Assembly: GCA_028015205.1 (NCBI GenBank)
Contig: CM051521.1
Location: 67,254,314-67,318,313, forward strand
Length of the DNA stretch: 64,000 nt
Origin: Mytilisepta virgata
Lineage: Eukaryota; Mollusca; Bivalvia; Mytilida; Mytilidae
Reading direction: 5' to 3'
Below are positions 11,552-22,690 of this stretch, piece by piece. Both the position numbers and the translations under genes were made by a program. The notes under the pieces were generated by a model. The model was not told the origin of the DNA and made no database searches. It saw only the letters and a list, made by a program, of their open reading frames with translations. The first letter of the stretch is position 1; each line of letters begins with the position of its first letter.

Positions 11552-12815
11552 ACGGAGCCCCACAGGGGACACGACAGGAAAAATTATCTCGATTTATGAT
11601 ATCGTTATCTTGATTTATCATATCGTTATCACGATTTATTATATTGTTATCTTGATTTATTATATCGTTATCTCGATTTATTATATCGTTATATCGATTT
11701 ATTATATCGTTATATCAATTTGTTATATCGTTATCTCAATTTATGATATCGTTATTTCGATGCAATATTGTTAGTTAAATACGTGTCCACTACCAATCCA
11801 AACACGTACCCAATTAAGTTCACCATTAACAGATAATTTCTGAGTCAATTACCATTTGTATAATTTATGATTTATAATGCCAATACATATAGTCGAGAAA
11901 ATCATCTCTTAGTTTTCCAGTGTTTCGGTTTAGGTTTTAAGAACCAAGGCATATCCTCATCAGGCATCCCTAGCCTTTTATTCATTAAGAAGACATGGAA
12001 ATGTGTTGCCGTCAATCACATATTACTATTAAATTTCAATAGAAGAGGTATGGGGTACGACACCGGCCGTCTCTTTCCATGAAAGTGTCTTGCATTTATT
12101 TCGTTTAAACGAATGTTTCAATATGATACGATTCACATCCCACTAGTATTTACAACAAGATTTAACCCAACTCTTCGGCAATTAGGAAGGGCTATTAAGA
12201 AGCATTGGTATTATATCCATAATGATGAAACGATCCCAAAATGATGAACAGAGCAACAGAATCCTCAATAGACCGCCAGAGTTTCTAAAATATGCAAAAT
12301 ACATTTATCCAAAAGAGCTACATTTTAAATTATTCCAAAATATCAACTTACACGGCAGCCATTTTCAAAATAGTGGCCATCTTTGATATTTTAAAATGAT
12401 TGTCTATAGAATTTTCGATGACGCTAAACATTTCTACGCTAAAATTGAATCTGTCAAGAATTCATTTATATTTTTTAAGATTTTTAAAAATTTGATAGCG
12501 GCCGTTTCGAAAATGGTGGCCATCTTGCATGATAGGTGCGGTCATCGGATATAATTCTGCAAGAGGACTGCCTGAGGACTATTGCAGCCAACTTTTGTTC
12601 CAATTGGCCCCGTGATTTCAGAGAAGATCTTTAAACGGACGTTTACGACGACGACGACAGGCCAGGTGAGCTAATAAACCGAGATAACAATATAATAAAT
12701 TGAGATAACGATATAATAAATTGAGATAACAATATAATAAATCGATATAACGATATCATAAATCGAGATAACGATATAATTTTTTTTTCTTGTCGTGTCC
12801 CCTGCAGGGCTCCGT
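11552..12815. mobile_element. Inverted pair of ATTTATTATATCGTT arrays with matching outer ends
   Basis: The left arm is CGGAGCCCCACAGGGGACAC, then about eight units of ATTTATTATATCGTTATCTC type (11584-11768). The right arm (12676-12814) is the reverse order: the complementary units, then GTGTCCCCTGCAGGGCTCCG. Both arms carry the same outer palindrome-like end, so this may be one element whose terminal inverted repeats contain microsatellite-like arrays, or two independent copies facing each other. The interior (11770-12675) holds unrelated DNA and a family-A 3' end at about 12480-12675. The periodic Ile-Tyr-Tyr-Ile-Val frames at 11460-11774 and 12643-12982 are array artefacts. Confidence 0.6.
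12480..12675 (+). repeat. Family-A repeat 3' end
   Basis: GGTGGCCATCTTG..TGATAGG, TGCAGCCAACTTTTGTTCCAATTGGCCC, a (GAC)n stretch and the terminal CCAGGTGAGCTAATAAA match the right end of the 14.2-17.2 kb copy. Confidence 0.65.
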
Positions 12816-14210
12816 TCAAATGCATCAGAACAAGTATTTTGGCAACATTGGGTGAAAGAAATACAAACAATTAACTGGAAGTGCTTGATAATTAACACAT
12901 AGTTCAGATTAGTCCATAATGGTTTTACCAAAACTTGATAACACATGTATAGCCAGTTTCCACTGTATCGCGCTACCAACATTATTTCAAAGTAATTTTG
13001 TTGCCATCTTGAAAAAATAAGTACTGCAATACAGTGAGACCCCAGTAAAACACTTCCAAGATTTAACCCCTTAGCCAGAGTACAGTCGATAATTAATTTA
13101 TTTGTTTGTTTTATTCTAACTTATTACAAAATTGACGTCACAACCCTTTTTTTTAAATCATGCTTTTTCAGTTACTCTGTTTTGAAACTGATCAGTTCTT
13201 GATAATCATAAAGGAAGGGGAATTATACTATGTTTTGCCTATTTCAGATAAAAAGTTATGAATATTAATTTTCATTATGTATCTGCACAAAATTTATGGA
13301 CTCAGTTTGACCACTGAAAACTTATCAATAAATGTCTGTAAATAGTAAAACAAATGTCTGTACAGAGAAGAGATCCTAAGAGCTCCTGTGTTTACCCATT
13401 TTAAACAGACATTAATTGACCCTCAGACACACAAAATATTGGAGGTTTACCATTTACATAATACATGCATACAGTATATTAACAAGAGCATGGTGCTTTG
13501 TGTTTTCTTATTTGCTTTCAGTATGGTGTTAAAATACAGCAGAAGCAGTAGATCATAAATTAGAATGAAGATTTCAAGCTAGTGGTCAGGTCTTATGGAA
13601 ATATCAATATTTCACCAACACGCTAAGAAGTAAGGACTATAATGAATTCATACCTGTTGATAGCAGAAATAGATACTTACGATATGTAATGAAAAATACT
13701 TTACACCATCACAATCACATTAGAGGGGTACTGTCTATAAACCTCAGTCCACCGAATGGATTTTTTTCCTAATTTTAGTACCTATAGTAAATCATTTTGA
13801 TTCATATTACTATTACTACTATTGCATTTAGTTTTATGACCTACATAAAATCATTTTTAATCATTTTACTACTATTGAATTTAGTTTCATGACCTACATT
13901 TCATGCCTCAGTGACTCCACTGAATGTTAGTATTTGGTTCTTTGTGTAAGAACAGAAATTAGTAATGTAGTTTTATTTTTTTATTGCGTTTAAAGTTCAT
14001 GTAATTTTATATTATTTCATATATATATTACCTTCTGTTTTTACATAATTTGGAATTATTTATTTCAAACTTACAAAGTTGGAAATGGTTATAGAGCTAC
14101 ATGTAGCTATCAGGAAATGTACATTGTATACTAGAACAGCTGTTGTAGTGAAAATATTGGATGGGAACAATCAACAATTTTTAAAGCTGGATTCAACTTC
14201 AATTTAATAA
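12816..14210. other. Intergenic DNA, no gene recognised
   Basis: AT-rich and unique by eye, apart from a duplicated word pair around 13790-13900 (TTTAGTTTTATGACCTACAT / TTTAGTTTCATGACCTACAT). No supported coding region. Confidence 0.4.
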
Positions 14211-14637
14211 AACTAGAGGCTCTAAAGAGCCTGTATTGCTTACCTGCATTGAACTTTTCATCTTAAGTAGGACTAAAGATTTGGCTGATTTTTCTATTGG
14301 GTTCTATGTTCAACTAAGTTCAGCTATGGCAGCCAAGATGGTTGACAGTCTAGGTCAATGGACACATTTCTAAAAGAGAACCATCTAAGGACCATTGCTA
14401 CCAAGTCTAGTTCTAATTGGCTTAGTGGTTTCAGACCAGAAGATTTTTGAGTGAATTTCCCATAGTGTCCTATGTTAAACTAAGTTCTGCTGTGTCTGCC
14501 ATCTTGGTTCACAGTCCACGAAATCAGACAATTCTGAAATAGGACCTACTAAGGACCATTGCTGCAAAGTCTGGTTCCAATTGGTCAGATGGTTTCAGGC
14601 AAGAAGATTTTTCAATGAATTTTCCCATTGGGCCTTA

Positions 14638-15699
14638 TCTATAATACTAAATTTACGAATTAGCCGAATAGGCGGCAAAACGCGTGGTTTAAAATAAACG
14701 ATGTATGGTTCAGATTATAAAGGTTATTATCGGATTTGACAATCTGCATTTATAAATTTAAACTGCAGTTTTGTTTATGTGCAAATGGAATTTGCATGGA
14801 CTTTTCCGGTATGAATTCTCCCAACATATCCCTTAGAAGGTTCTCGAACGCATCATTTTAACACATTGGTTTAAATAAACAATTATGCACATATTTTAAA
14901 TGTATTTTTGTTTGAAATTACGGAAGAAGAGTAAAACAAATTAAAAACATTCTCCTTCGAGTGGGATGTTTCCGCTTCATGTATTCAGGATTGTTTTTTT
15001 CTACAGTAATGCAATTTCTCCTAACTATAAACATTATGAACTTTGAAGATTATGAAGAAGTAAGGCAAAGTTCAGAGGAATTCCTAACTTAGTTGTTTTT
15101 TGTATTGCTCGAATGTTTACTTTGCACAAAGTGATAAAACCAACCATTATCCATTTTTACATTATTTGTCATATGACCTGTCTAAATATATCTCTACCAT
15201 ACAATTCCCTGTAAGCCCTAGATATGTGTATTTAATGAAAGCTTTTCATCAAGTTCCAGTTCAGAATTAATTGTAACATAAACATATTGACAATTTATGT
15301 GGTTGTATTTTCGTCATAGATTTTGACTATGATGGAACCTTAAGGTCCATTTTGGTAATTCTACGTGGCATACAGTCTACTTCATCAGTGGATACATCTT
15401 CGGTAGTAACGAACAACCATATGACAATTAGGTCACGTTGACCTACATTTCATGCTTCATTGACTTTGGTTAAAGTTTGCATTAACATCCATTTCTGGAA
15501 TACTACAGCATATATAGACATGAAACTATCAGTTGATACCACCTACTTGACAGGAAAGTTTATGAGAAGCATGCCACAACATCCACATTGAGTTCCTGTT
15601 CCACGAATGCCATGGCCGCAAAAACTTTTTAAAGTCAATATGGCCACCACAAAAAAAAAAATGCTTATTTTCCCGCGCTCGCGCGGGTTCAATGTCTAG
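14638..15699 (+). mobile_element. Non-autonomous Helitron, copy 1
   Basis: It begins 5'-TCTATAATACTAAATTT and ends CTAG-3'. A near-perfect GC-rich hairpin, CCCGCGCTCGCGCGGG (15672-15687), lies 8 bp before the CTAG. The flanking bases are A (14637) and T (15700), with no target duplication. TC start, CTRR end, a 3' subterminal hairpin and insertion between A and T are the defining Helitron features. Removing 14638-15699 leaves the family-A phrase CCTTATGTTAAACTAAG uninterrupted, which fixes both ends to the base. It is 1062 bp long and encodes no Rep/helicase, so it must have been moved in trans. The minus-strand frame at 15529-15729 is spurious. Confidence 0.92.
15672..15687 (+). terminator. 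Helitron 3' hairpin (replication stop signal)
   Basis: CCCGCGC and GCGCGGG form a 7-bp stem around TC. In Helitrons such a hairpin just before CTRR is thought to signal the end of the transferred strand. It is followed by TTCAATGTCTAG. Confidence 0.85.
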
Positions 15700-16139
15700 T
15701 GTTAAACTAAGTTCGATTGTGGTAGCCATCTCGTTTGACAGTCCAGGTCATGGGACACAATTTTGAAAGAGGATCATATAAGGACCATTGCGGCAAAGTC
15801 TGGTTCCAAAAGTGGTTTCAGATAAAAAGATTTTTCAATGAATTTCCCATAGGGCCCTGTTTAACTAAGTTTGGCTGTGGCTGCCATCTTGGTTAAAAGT
15901 CCGGGTCATCGGACATCCTTTTGAAAGACAACCTCCTAAGGACTATTACTGCCAAGTTTGGTTGCATCTGGCCTTGTAGTTTCATAGAAGAAAATTTTTG
16001 AAATTCATCCCCCCTTTTTCTATTTTTAGTAACAGCAGCCATGTCGGTTGGAAGTTGGAGATGCCGGACATAAGTTCGGAAAGGGGTCATCCAAGGACCA
16101 TACCACTAAAGTTTGGTTCAAATTGGCTCAGTGGTTTCA

Positions 16140-17150
16140 GGGGAGTTGACGAAAAAGTAAAATTCACATAGGCTCAAGGTTAAACTAAGTCCATCCACGG
16201 CAGCCATGTTGGATGGTATTCGGGAAAGCCGAACATAAATTTTAAAAGGGGCCACCCAAGGACCATTTCACAAAAGTTTGGTTCAAATTGGCCTAATGGT
16301 CTCAGAGAAAAAAAAACGAAAATGTTTAAATTCCCATAGGGTCCAAAGTTAAACTATGTCCAACCATGGCAGCCATATTGGATGGCACCCCGGAAAACCA
16401 AACACAAATTTTAATGGGCACAATCCAAGGACCATTCTATTTAAGTTTGGGTTAAATTGGTTCTGTGGTTTCAGAGGAGTTGACAAAAAAGTAAAATTCC
16501 CATAGGCTCAATGTTAAACTAAGTCCAGCCATAGCTGCCATGTTGGATGGCGTTCGGAGGAAACCGAACACAAATTTTAAAAGGGGCCACCCAAGGACCA
16601 TTCCAACAAAGTTTGGTTCAAATTGGCCTAATGGTCTCTCAGATGATAACGAAAATGTTAAAATTCCCATAGGGTCCAATGTTAAACTATGTCCAACCAT
16701 GGCAGCCATATTGGATGGCGCCCCGGAAAACCGAACACAGGTTTTAAAGGGGACCATTCAAGGAGCATTCCAATTAAGTTTGGTTTAAATTGGTTCACTG
16801 GTTTCAGAGGAGTTGACGAAAAAGTAAAATTCCCATAGGCTCAATGTTAAACTAAGTCCAGCCATGGCGGCCATGTTGGATGGCGTTCGGGGGAAACCGA
16901 ACACAAATTTTAAAAGGGGCCATCCAAGGACCATTCCAACAAAGTTTGGTTCAAATTGGCCTAATGGTCTCAGAGAAGATAACGAAAATGTTAAAATTCC
17001 CATAGGGTCCAATGTTAAACTATGTCCGACCATGACAGCCATATTGGATGGCGCCCCGGAAAACCGAACACAATTTTTAAAGGGGACCATCCAAGGACCA
17101 TTCACTTAAGTTTGGTTTAAATTCGTTCAGTGGTTTCAGAGGAGTTGATA
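16140..17150 (+). repeat. 333-bp tandem array inside family A
   Basis: AGGTTAAACTAAGTCC or its variant recurs at 16179, 16513 and 16846, with the sister phrase GTTAAACTATGTCC at 16348, 16682 and 17017. This gives three 333-bp units, each made of two diverged halves of about 167 bp. Because 333 is a multiple of three, minus- and plus-strand frames persist across units (16452-16757, 16785-17105, 16540-16788, 16864-17109). They are not genes. Confidence 0.85.
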
Positions 17151-17299
17151 AAAATGTGAAAAGTTTATGACGACGACGGACGCAAAGTGATGAGAATAGC
17201 TCACACGGCCTTTTAGGCCAGGTAAGCTAAAAACTAGATGTTAAAATCTGAATTTAATACTACTGAATTTTCACAAATTCCCTTCAAAATTAGCATGCT

Positions 17300-17711
17300 G
17301 GCTATTCAATGGACATATTTTCCGGAAATTCCATGGAAATATTTCCATGCACTGGAATTTAATATTCCATGGAAATTTTTTTGGAGTTAATGGAATTCCA
17401 TGGAATTCAATGTTAATTCCATGTTCCAATACTCCTCAGAATTCCATGTTTCAATACTCCATGGAATTCCATGGACATATTTTCCATGGAAATCCATAGA
17501 CAATTCCATGGAAGTCCAGAAAATCTAGAGATGAGTCCAGGCTAAGTGGTTTCAAACAAGATTTTTTAATGAATTTTCCCATAGGGTCCTTTGTTTAACT
17601 AAGTTCTGCTGTGGCAGCAATCTGGGTTTCCATGGAATTCCATGGAAATATTTCCATGCACTGGAATTTTATATTCCATGGAAAATTTTTTGGAGTTAAT
17701 GGAATTCCATG
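17300..17711. repeat. TTCCATGGAATTCCATGG palindromic repeat, left of gypsy
   Basis: AATTCCATGGAA and TTTCCATGGAAAT words are densely arranged. A family-A snippet (17530-17625) is embedded between two blocks. The element at 17712-24096 inserted into this repeat, which resumes at 24097 with GGAATTCCATG. Confidence 0.75.
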
Positions 17712-18370
17712 TGTTATGATATTGTAATTATTATATTTATTTATCTTGGGCTAATTTGTTTTGTGTGATCTTATAACATGTATAATATGCTTACATAATA
17801 CTTATAGTTGTTTACCAAATAATGTTATAACTGTGCAGTTTAGAAATCACTGGAACAATAATAGATACTGAAGGAATGATTAGAACTTTCTATTTGACTT
17901 ACATAATAATTCTGGAATGATCATAATATACGATGTGTAATTCAAACTTCTACCGAATTCTAGAAGTTTCCGTTCAACAATATTCTAAGAGGATCCTTTC
18001 TACAGCATTCTATGGATTTCCGTGGCAGCTATATATACGGACTAAAGTTAGACTTTGAGATCAGACTAGACATTAACACTCTTGTGTTCTCAGATGTTGG
18101 ATTGACACACTTTAATTTACATTACACACATCATAGTAGAATGTGACTGATTGGACATAATATTCTGTTTGGATTCCCGCAACAGTGACGAGAAGAATTC
18201 CGGATAAAGAAAAGACAAAGGATCGGACATAAATATTTTAAACAGTTAAGTTGACATTTCATTTTGTATAATATTTTTTGTAAACTTGTGTATAATAAAT
18301 CTTGTTAAATTTTATTATTGATTTGTGTCTTTTGTTGGCTACAATAAATAGGTGATTTCTGGCCGTTACA
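17712..18370 (+). repeat. Gypsy 5' LTR
   Basis: It begins TGTTATGATATTG and ends CTGGCCGTTACA. It differs from the 3' LTR by about a dozen substitutions by eye and carries a segment of about 78 bp (roughly 17957-18035) absent from the other LTR. AATAAA at about 18295 is a plausible poly(A) signal, and TATATATA near 18030 in the extra segment is a possible TATA-like element. Confidence 0.9.
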
Positions 18371-18375
18371 GAAAT

Positions 18376-18393
18376 TGGGGGACCGTGTGGGAG
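18376..18393 (+). promoter_or_regulatory. Candidate primer binding site
   Basis: TGGGGGACCGTGTGGGAG begins 5 bp after the LTR. TGG at the start pairs with the CCA end of a tRNA, as in most LTR elements. The priming tRNA was not identified. Confidence 0.5.
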
Positions 18394-18459
18394 AACCTTA
18401 ATATCTTATTAAAAATTTCTCAGTATTTATATTAGAATTAGCCAACAAAATTCTACAAA

Positions 18460-19259
18460 ATGACATTTGATGCTGGTAAATTTTTGAAAACGCCAGACCT
18501 GAACGTGTTTGATAAATTAAAGAAAGAAGAATTAGTGTTGCTTGCTAAACATCTACAAATAGATTTTAGAGCATCTATAAGAAAACAAATTATAAAAAAA
18601 CTTAAATTAAAACAGTTGGAAAACGAAGTTGAATTAAAACAATTAGAAAAAGAAGAAAGTCAGGCAGAACTTGAAATGAGGGAAAGGTTAGAGATGGAGA
18701 AAATAAAAATGGAAATGGTCAAAGTAGAAAGCAACACTAAATATGAGTCAAAATCTGAACATTTTGATGCAGCACAAAATATACTTTTGGTTCCCAAATT
18801 TTGTGAAAATAAGTTGATAAATTTTTTCCACAGTTTGAGAAAATTCAAAATTTGAAATGGCCAAAGCCTTATTGGACTACATGTACAATGCTGCAAAGTG
18901 TTTTTGTGGGCAAGGCCGCTGAAATTTACTCAGCACTTTCTTCATAAAAAAAGTTCCGATTATGACACTGTTAGACAGGAAGTTTTGAAAGCTTATGAGC
19001 TAGTGCCAGAAGCATATAGACAGAAATTTAGGTCTTATAAAAAGTTTGAATCACAAACCTATGTTGAATTTGCTGGGGAAAAAGAAGATCTATTTGATAA
19101 ATGTCTTACGTCAAAGAAAATAGATAACAATTTTGATAAATTAAGACAATTAATGTTATTAGAAGAGTTCAAGCAGTGTGTTAATTTAGACTTAAAAACA
19201 CATTTAGATGACAAAACTGTTGAGACATTGCAAGATGCAGCTGTTGTTTCCGATAATTA
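18460..19259 (+). pseudogene. Gypsy gag (matrix/capsid part), broken
   Basis: The first frame (18460-18855, 131 codons) has a short N-terminal helical region, then a Glu/Lys-rich coiled-coil-like stretch (residues about 46-85), then the start of a capsid fold (VPKFCENK). The reading shifts near 18834. It is interrupted again near 18942, after which SSDYDTVRQEVLKAYELVP, a conserved gypsy capsid stretch, continues to about 19259. At that point a MITE cuts the gene. It would encode the structural protein of the virus-like particle in the cytoplasm. At least two frameshifts plus the insertion make it non-functional. The start at 18460 is the first ATG after the primer site. Confidence 0.75.
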
Positions 19260-19711
19260 CTGTAAATTTGGAAATTTTCGCGTGCACTTATTATTGCGAT
19301 TCTTCTACCCAACGCAAAATTGCGAGGTTAAGTTATTGCGATCATTGCCCGTGTGAAAAAAAAAGTTTTATTACTGCGATATGAGATCGAGTAAAAATTG
19401 AAAATGGAGGTTTTATTAAAGTAATCGTTTTAATTAATGGGATTAAAATTATTAGAATTCAAAATGTTATTATATATAATAGCTGTGAAAACAATACCTA
19501 TACAACAAAGTGTCTACCAATTAACCTGTCTCCGGATGTCGGCAATCAATGACCAGAAACTTTCCTAAGCAGATGAAAACAAAGGGGGACAAATCTAGAA
19601 TAAATCGGACATGAAAATATGCATTAAAATGCGAGTTTTTAATATTGCGATGCTAAACCAATCGCAATTTTCGCAATAATAAAAACATCGCAATAATTTC
19701 CATATTTACAG
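19260..19711. mobile_element. TA-flanked MITE in gag
   Basis: It has inverted ends: CTGTAAATTTGGAAATT at the left and AATTTCCATATTTACAG at the right. TA dinucleotides duplicate on both sides (19258-19259, 19712-19713). Subterminal ATTGCGAT / ATCGCAAT words repeat in both halves. It is 452 bp with no frame. TA target choice and short inverted ends point to the Tc1/mariner superfamily, by inference. It separates the capsid and nucleocapsid parts of the gypsy gag. Confidence 0.85.
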
Positions 19712-19713
19712 TA

Positions 19714-20340
19714 TACCCTTTCACATAAAAGAAGTTTCAAAGGTAAAAATTTTATACTTCTAGCGGAAATTACAAAAATCAAATTGCTGAACATACTGAT
19801 AGTAAGCCTGTTGCACAGAATAAGAGTCAGTCTAGTTATAATATGTCTGGTCCAAAATTTGATACTTTTGAGAACAAGTCACTAGCTTGTGCTTATTGTA
19901 AGAAAAATGGTCACCTGGTGGTTGATTGTTTTAGACTCCAGAAGAAGAATGAAAGAGATAATAAGCCCAAGTCCAGTGCTTGTAATACACCCGTTGTTAC
20001 CAATAAGTTGGAATGTCCTGCGAGTCAGGCTTTTAAGTCCAGTTTTTGTGATTACATGGAGGATTATAAACCCTTTATGTCTGATGGGTTTGCTTCTATT
20101 GTTGATAATACTACTCCTCAGCCTATTAAGTTTTTACGAGACACTGGAGCTTCTCAGACTTTGTTGTTAGAAGGTGTTGCCTTTGTTTGAGGAGACGTCC
20201 GTTGGTACCTCCGGTTTGTTACAAGGTGTGGAGTTAGGTTGTATTGATTATTTGAAGTCAGATTTAATTACTGGACTAGTTGTTGCGGGTGTTCATCCGA
20301 CTCTCCCCGTTGAGGGTGTTTCATTATTGCTAGGAATCTA
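19714..20340 (+). pseudogene. Gypsy nucleocapsid zinc knuckle and protease, broken
   Basis: The frame at 19843-20190 carries C-x2-C-x4-H-x4-C (CAYCKKNGHLVVDC), the nucleic-acid-binding knuckle, and then FLRDTGASQTLL, whose DTGA is the aspartic protease active site. The frame is lost near 20180, but the other frame continues protease-like sequence to about 20340 (hydrophobic GVHPTLPVEG region). The protease would cleave the polyprotein. The shift removes the second half of the fold. Confidence 0.75.
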
Positions 20341-20356
20341 GCTAGGAACAAAATGG

Positions 20357-21868
20357 TTGTTGAACCAACTGTTACCAGCGAACCGGCGATGGATGTTAAA
20401 TCACCTTAAGATGATGCTGAACTGTATCCAGCTTGTGTTGTTACTACTAAGGGCGATGGCAAGAAAACAACAAAATCAGGATTTTCAAGAAGGCCAGTAT
20501 GATTATATGGACCTTTCTGACACTTTCTTTGCCGACATTGAAGGTCCCGGTAGCATAGAAAAGGCCATAAGACCACCTGGAACTAACAAGCATGTAATTA
20601 TGCCATGGCCAGACGTGAACAGTCATTCATTAGAAAAAAGAAAATTTATGGAAGAACAAAATAAAGACCATGTGGTTCTTCAGCTCCCCAACAGGGCTCT
20701 ACCCCAAGAAGAAGCAGACAAAGTGGCCGAATGTTACTACCATCAAGACGGCATTTTGATGAGGAAGTGGAGGCCCCCTGATGCTATCCCAGAAGAGGAA
20801 TGGAGAGTGGTATACTAAGTGGTGGTGCCTAAAGTCTAATCAAGCGATTATTGGTCATGACACCCCCTTGGCTGGACATTTAGGTATAAAGAAGACTTGC
20901 CTTAAGATATTACAACATTTCTACTGGCCCAGACTTAGAAATGATGTCACAGAATACTGCAAATCATGCCATATATGCCAGGTTGTTGGCAAGCCTAACC
21001 AGAAAATACCACCAGCACCACTTCTGCCAATTCCAGCCTTTGAAGAACCTTTCACTCACTCTGTCGAGTACTTATTGATTGCATTGGACCTTTACCAAAG
21101 ACCAAAACTCGAAATGCGTATTTATTGAAGATCATGTGTACATCCACTCACTTTCCTGAGGCTATTCCCTTAAGCAATATCAAAACACCAACTACTGTCA
21201 AAGCTCTTATCAAATTTTTAACATTAGTAGCACTTCCTCATTCTATACAGTCTGATCAGGGTTCAAATTTTACGTCAGTTTTATTTCAGCAGGTCGTGTA
21301 CCAGTTAGGGATTGCTCAGTATAGATCAAGTGCTTATCATCCAGAATCTCAAGGTGCCTTAGAACGTTTTTATCAAACAATGAAGAACATGATAATTTTT
21401 TGTCTTCAATTTGACAGGGACTGTGATGATGGTGTTCACTTTCTACTTTTTGCAGTTCGAGAGGCTGTTCAAGAATCCCTTTGGTTTAGCCCCTTTGAGT
21501 TGGTGTTTGGTCATACTGTAAGGGGACCTTTGAAATTGGTTAAGGAAAAATGGCTTACTGAACACACTGATTTGAATCTTCTAGACTATGTATCTAGATT
21601 TAAAGAAAAATTGTATACTGCTTGTCAAATTGCTCAGAAAAACTTAAAAACTGTACAGAATAAGATGAAATTATGGTATGATAAAGATGCCAGGGAAAGA
21701 GTTTTTGAGCATGGTGATAAGGTACATGTATTTCTGCCAGTCCCTGGGCATCCTTTACAGGCTAAATACTGTGGTCCTTATACAACCGAGAGTAAAATCA
21801 ATGATTTGAATTATATTGTAAAAACTCCAGGTCGGCGTAAACAAAATAGAGTGTGTGTGTCACATTAA
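20357..21868 (+). pseudogene. Gypsy integrase, broken, located before RT
   Basis: The linker and N-terminal part run in 20357-20818 and end at an in-frame TAA (20816-20818). The zinc-binding domain follows in 20781-21128, with GHLGIKKTCLKILQHFYWPR and CKSCHICQ. The catalytic core is in 21125-21868: Asp in SDQGSNF and, exactly 35 residues later, Glu in QGALERF. A GPY-type C-terminal module (KYCGPYTTES) follows. The first catalytic Asp falls in a frameshifted stretch near 21080-21125. Integrase inserts the cDNA into the host genome. Its position upstream of RT is the odd feature. Confidence 0.85.
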
Positions 21869-22690
21869 TATGTTAAAACTATATTTTGAGCGTACTAATG
21901 AAGGTGAGAGTAAACCAGTTGCCACTTTAGTCATGGTAAAATTGGAGAACGATCATAACAAACCAGACATAATTGAACCATCTTTTGAGTCCAAGACTAT
22001 GGAACAAACTGTTAGATTGAAAAATTCAGTAGTTTTGTCAAATTTAGACTCAAAACTTGCACATCTGACTTTCGATCGCAGAGAAAAATTGGAAACTTTG
22101 GTATTTTCTTTTAAAAATCTTTTTCCAGATGTGCCAAACAAAACCATTGCTGTTTGTCATGATGTTGATATAGGCGATGCTTCTCCAATTAAGCAACATC
22201 CTTACCGGCTCAATCCACTTAAACTTGATTTTATGAGACAAGAAATTAGAAACATGCTTGACAATGATATTATTGAGCCGAGTAACAGTGAATGGAGCTC
22301 TCCTTGTCTCCTTGTGCCCAAACCAGATAAAACCTTTCGTTTCATTACTGATTTCAGAAAAGTAAATTCAGTTTCAAAATCTGAATCCTATCCAATTCCA
22401 AGGATAGACGATTGCATTGATAACATTGGACAAGCAAATTTAATTTATTGAAAGGTTACTGGCAAGTCCCCTTGACACAGAGAGCTCGTGAAATATTGGC
22501 TTTTGTCACACCAGACGGCTTATTTCAATATATTGTGATGCCGTTTGGAATAAAAAGTGCTCCAGCTACATTTCAAAGAATGATCAATAATGTTATAAAA
22601 GATTTAGACTATTGTTATGCTTATATTGATGATCTTATTGTATGTAGTGATAGCTGGGAAGAGCATTTTACTAGTAACACATTTATATGA
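21855..22690 (+). pseudogene. Gypsy reverse transcriptase, broken
   Basis: The frame at 21855-22451 has the fingers region with PIKQHPYRL, a long EIRNMLDNDIIEPSNSEWSS motif and FRFITDFRKVN. A frameshift/stop at about 22449 leads to the palm in 22448-22690, with VMPFGIKSAPATFQRM and the catalytic YIDDLI (about 22618). These are conventional Ty3/gypsy RT blocks. The catalytic Asp pair is intact, but the frame is not continuous. Confidence 0.88.

Larger units (their letters stand above)
14213..17232 (+). repeat. Family-A dispersed repeat, full-length copy split by a Helitron
   Basis: The left end is a hairpin, GAGGCTCTAAAGAGCCT, followed by GTATTGCTTACCTGC. The right end is GGCCTTTTAGGCCAGGTAAGC, so GCTTACCTG and CAGGTAAGC are inverted termini. 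The body is a chain of about 165-bp units, each with GTTAAACTAAGT, a GCCAT.TTGG word, 'AAGGACCATT' and 'AAGTTTGGTTCAAATTGG'. Helitron copy 1 interrupts it at 14638-15699. It has no coding capacity and looks like a long non-autonomous element. Confidence 0.75.

Noticed and set aside
14638..15699. Classical cut-and-paste transposon with inverted ends
   Set aside because: The two ends are not inverted repeats of each other and there is no target duplication; Helitron criteria fit fully.
16452..17105. Pairs of about 100-codon frames repeating the same peptide
   Set aside because: They follow from a 333-bp tandem repeat whose period is a multiple of three.
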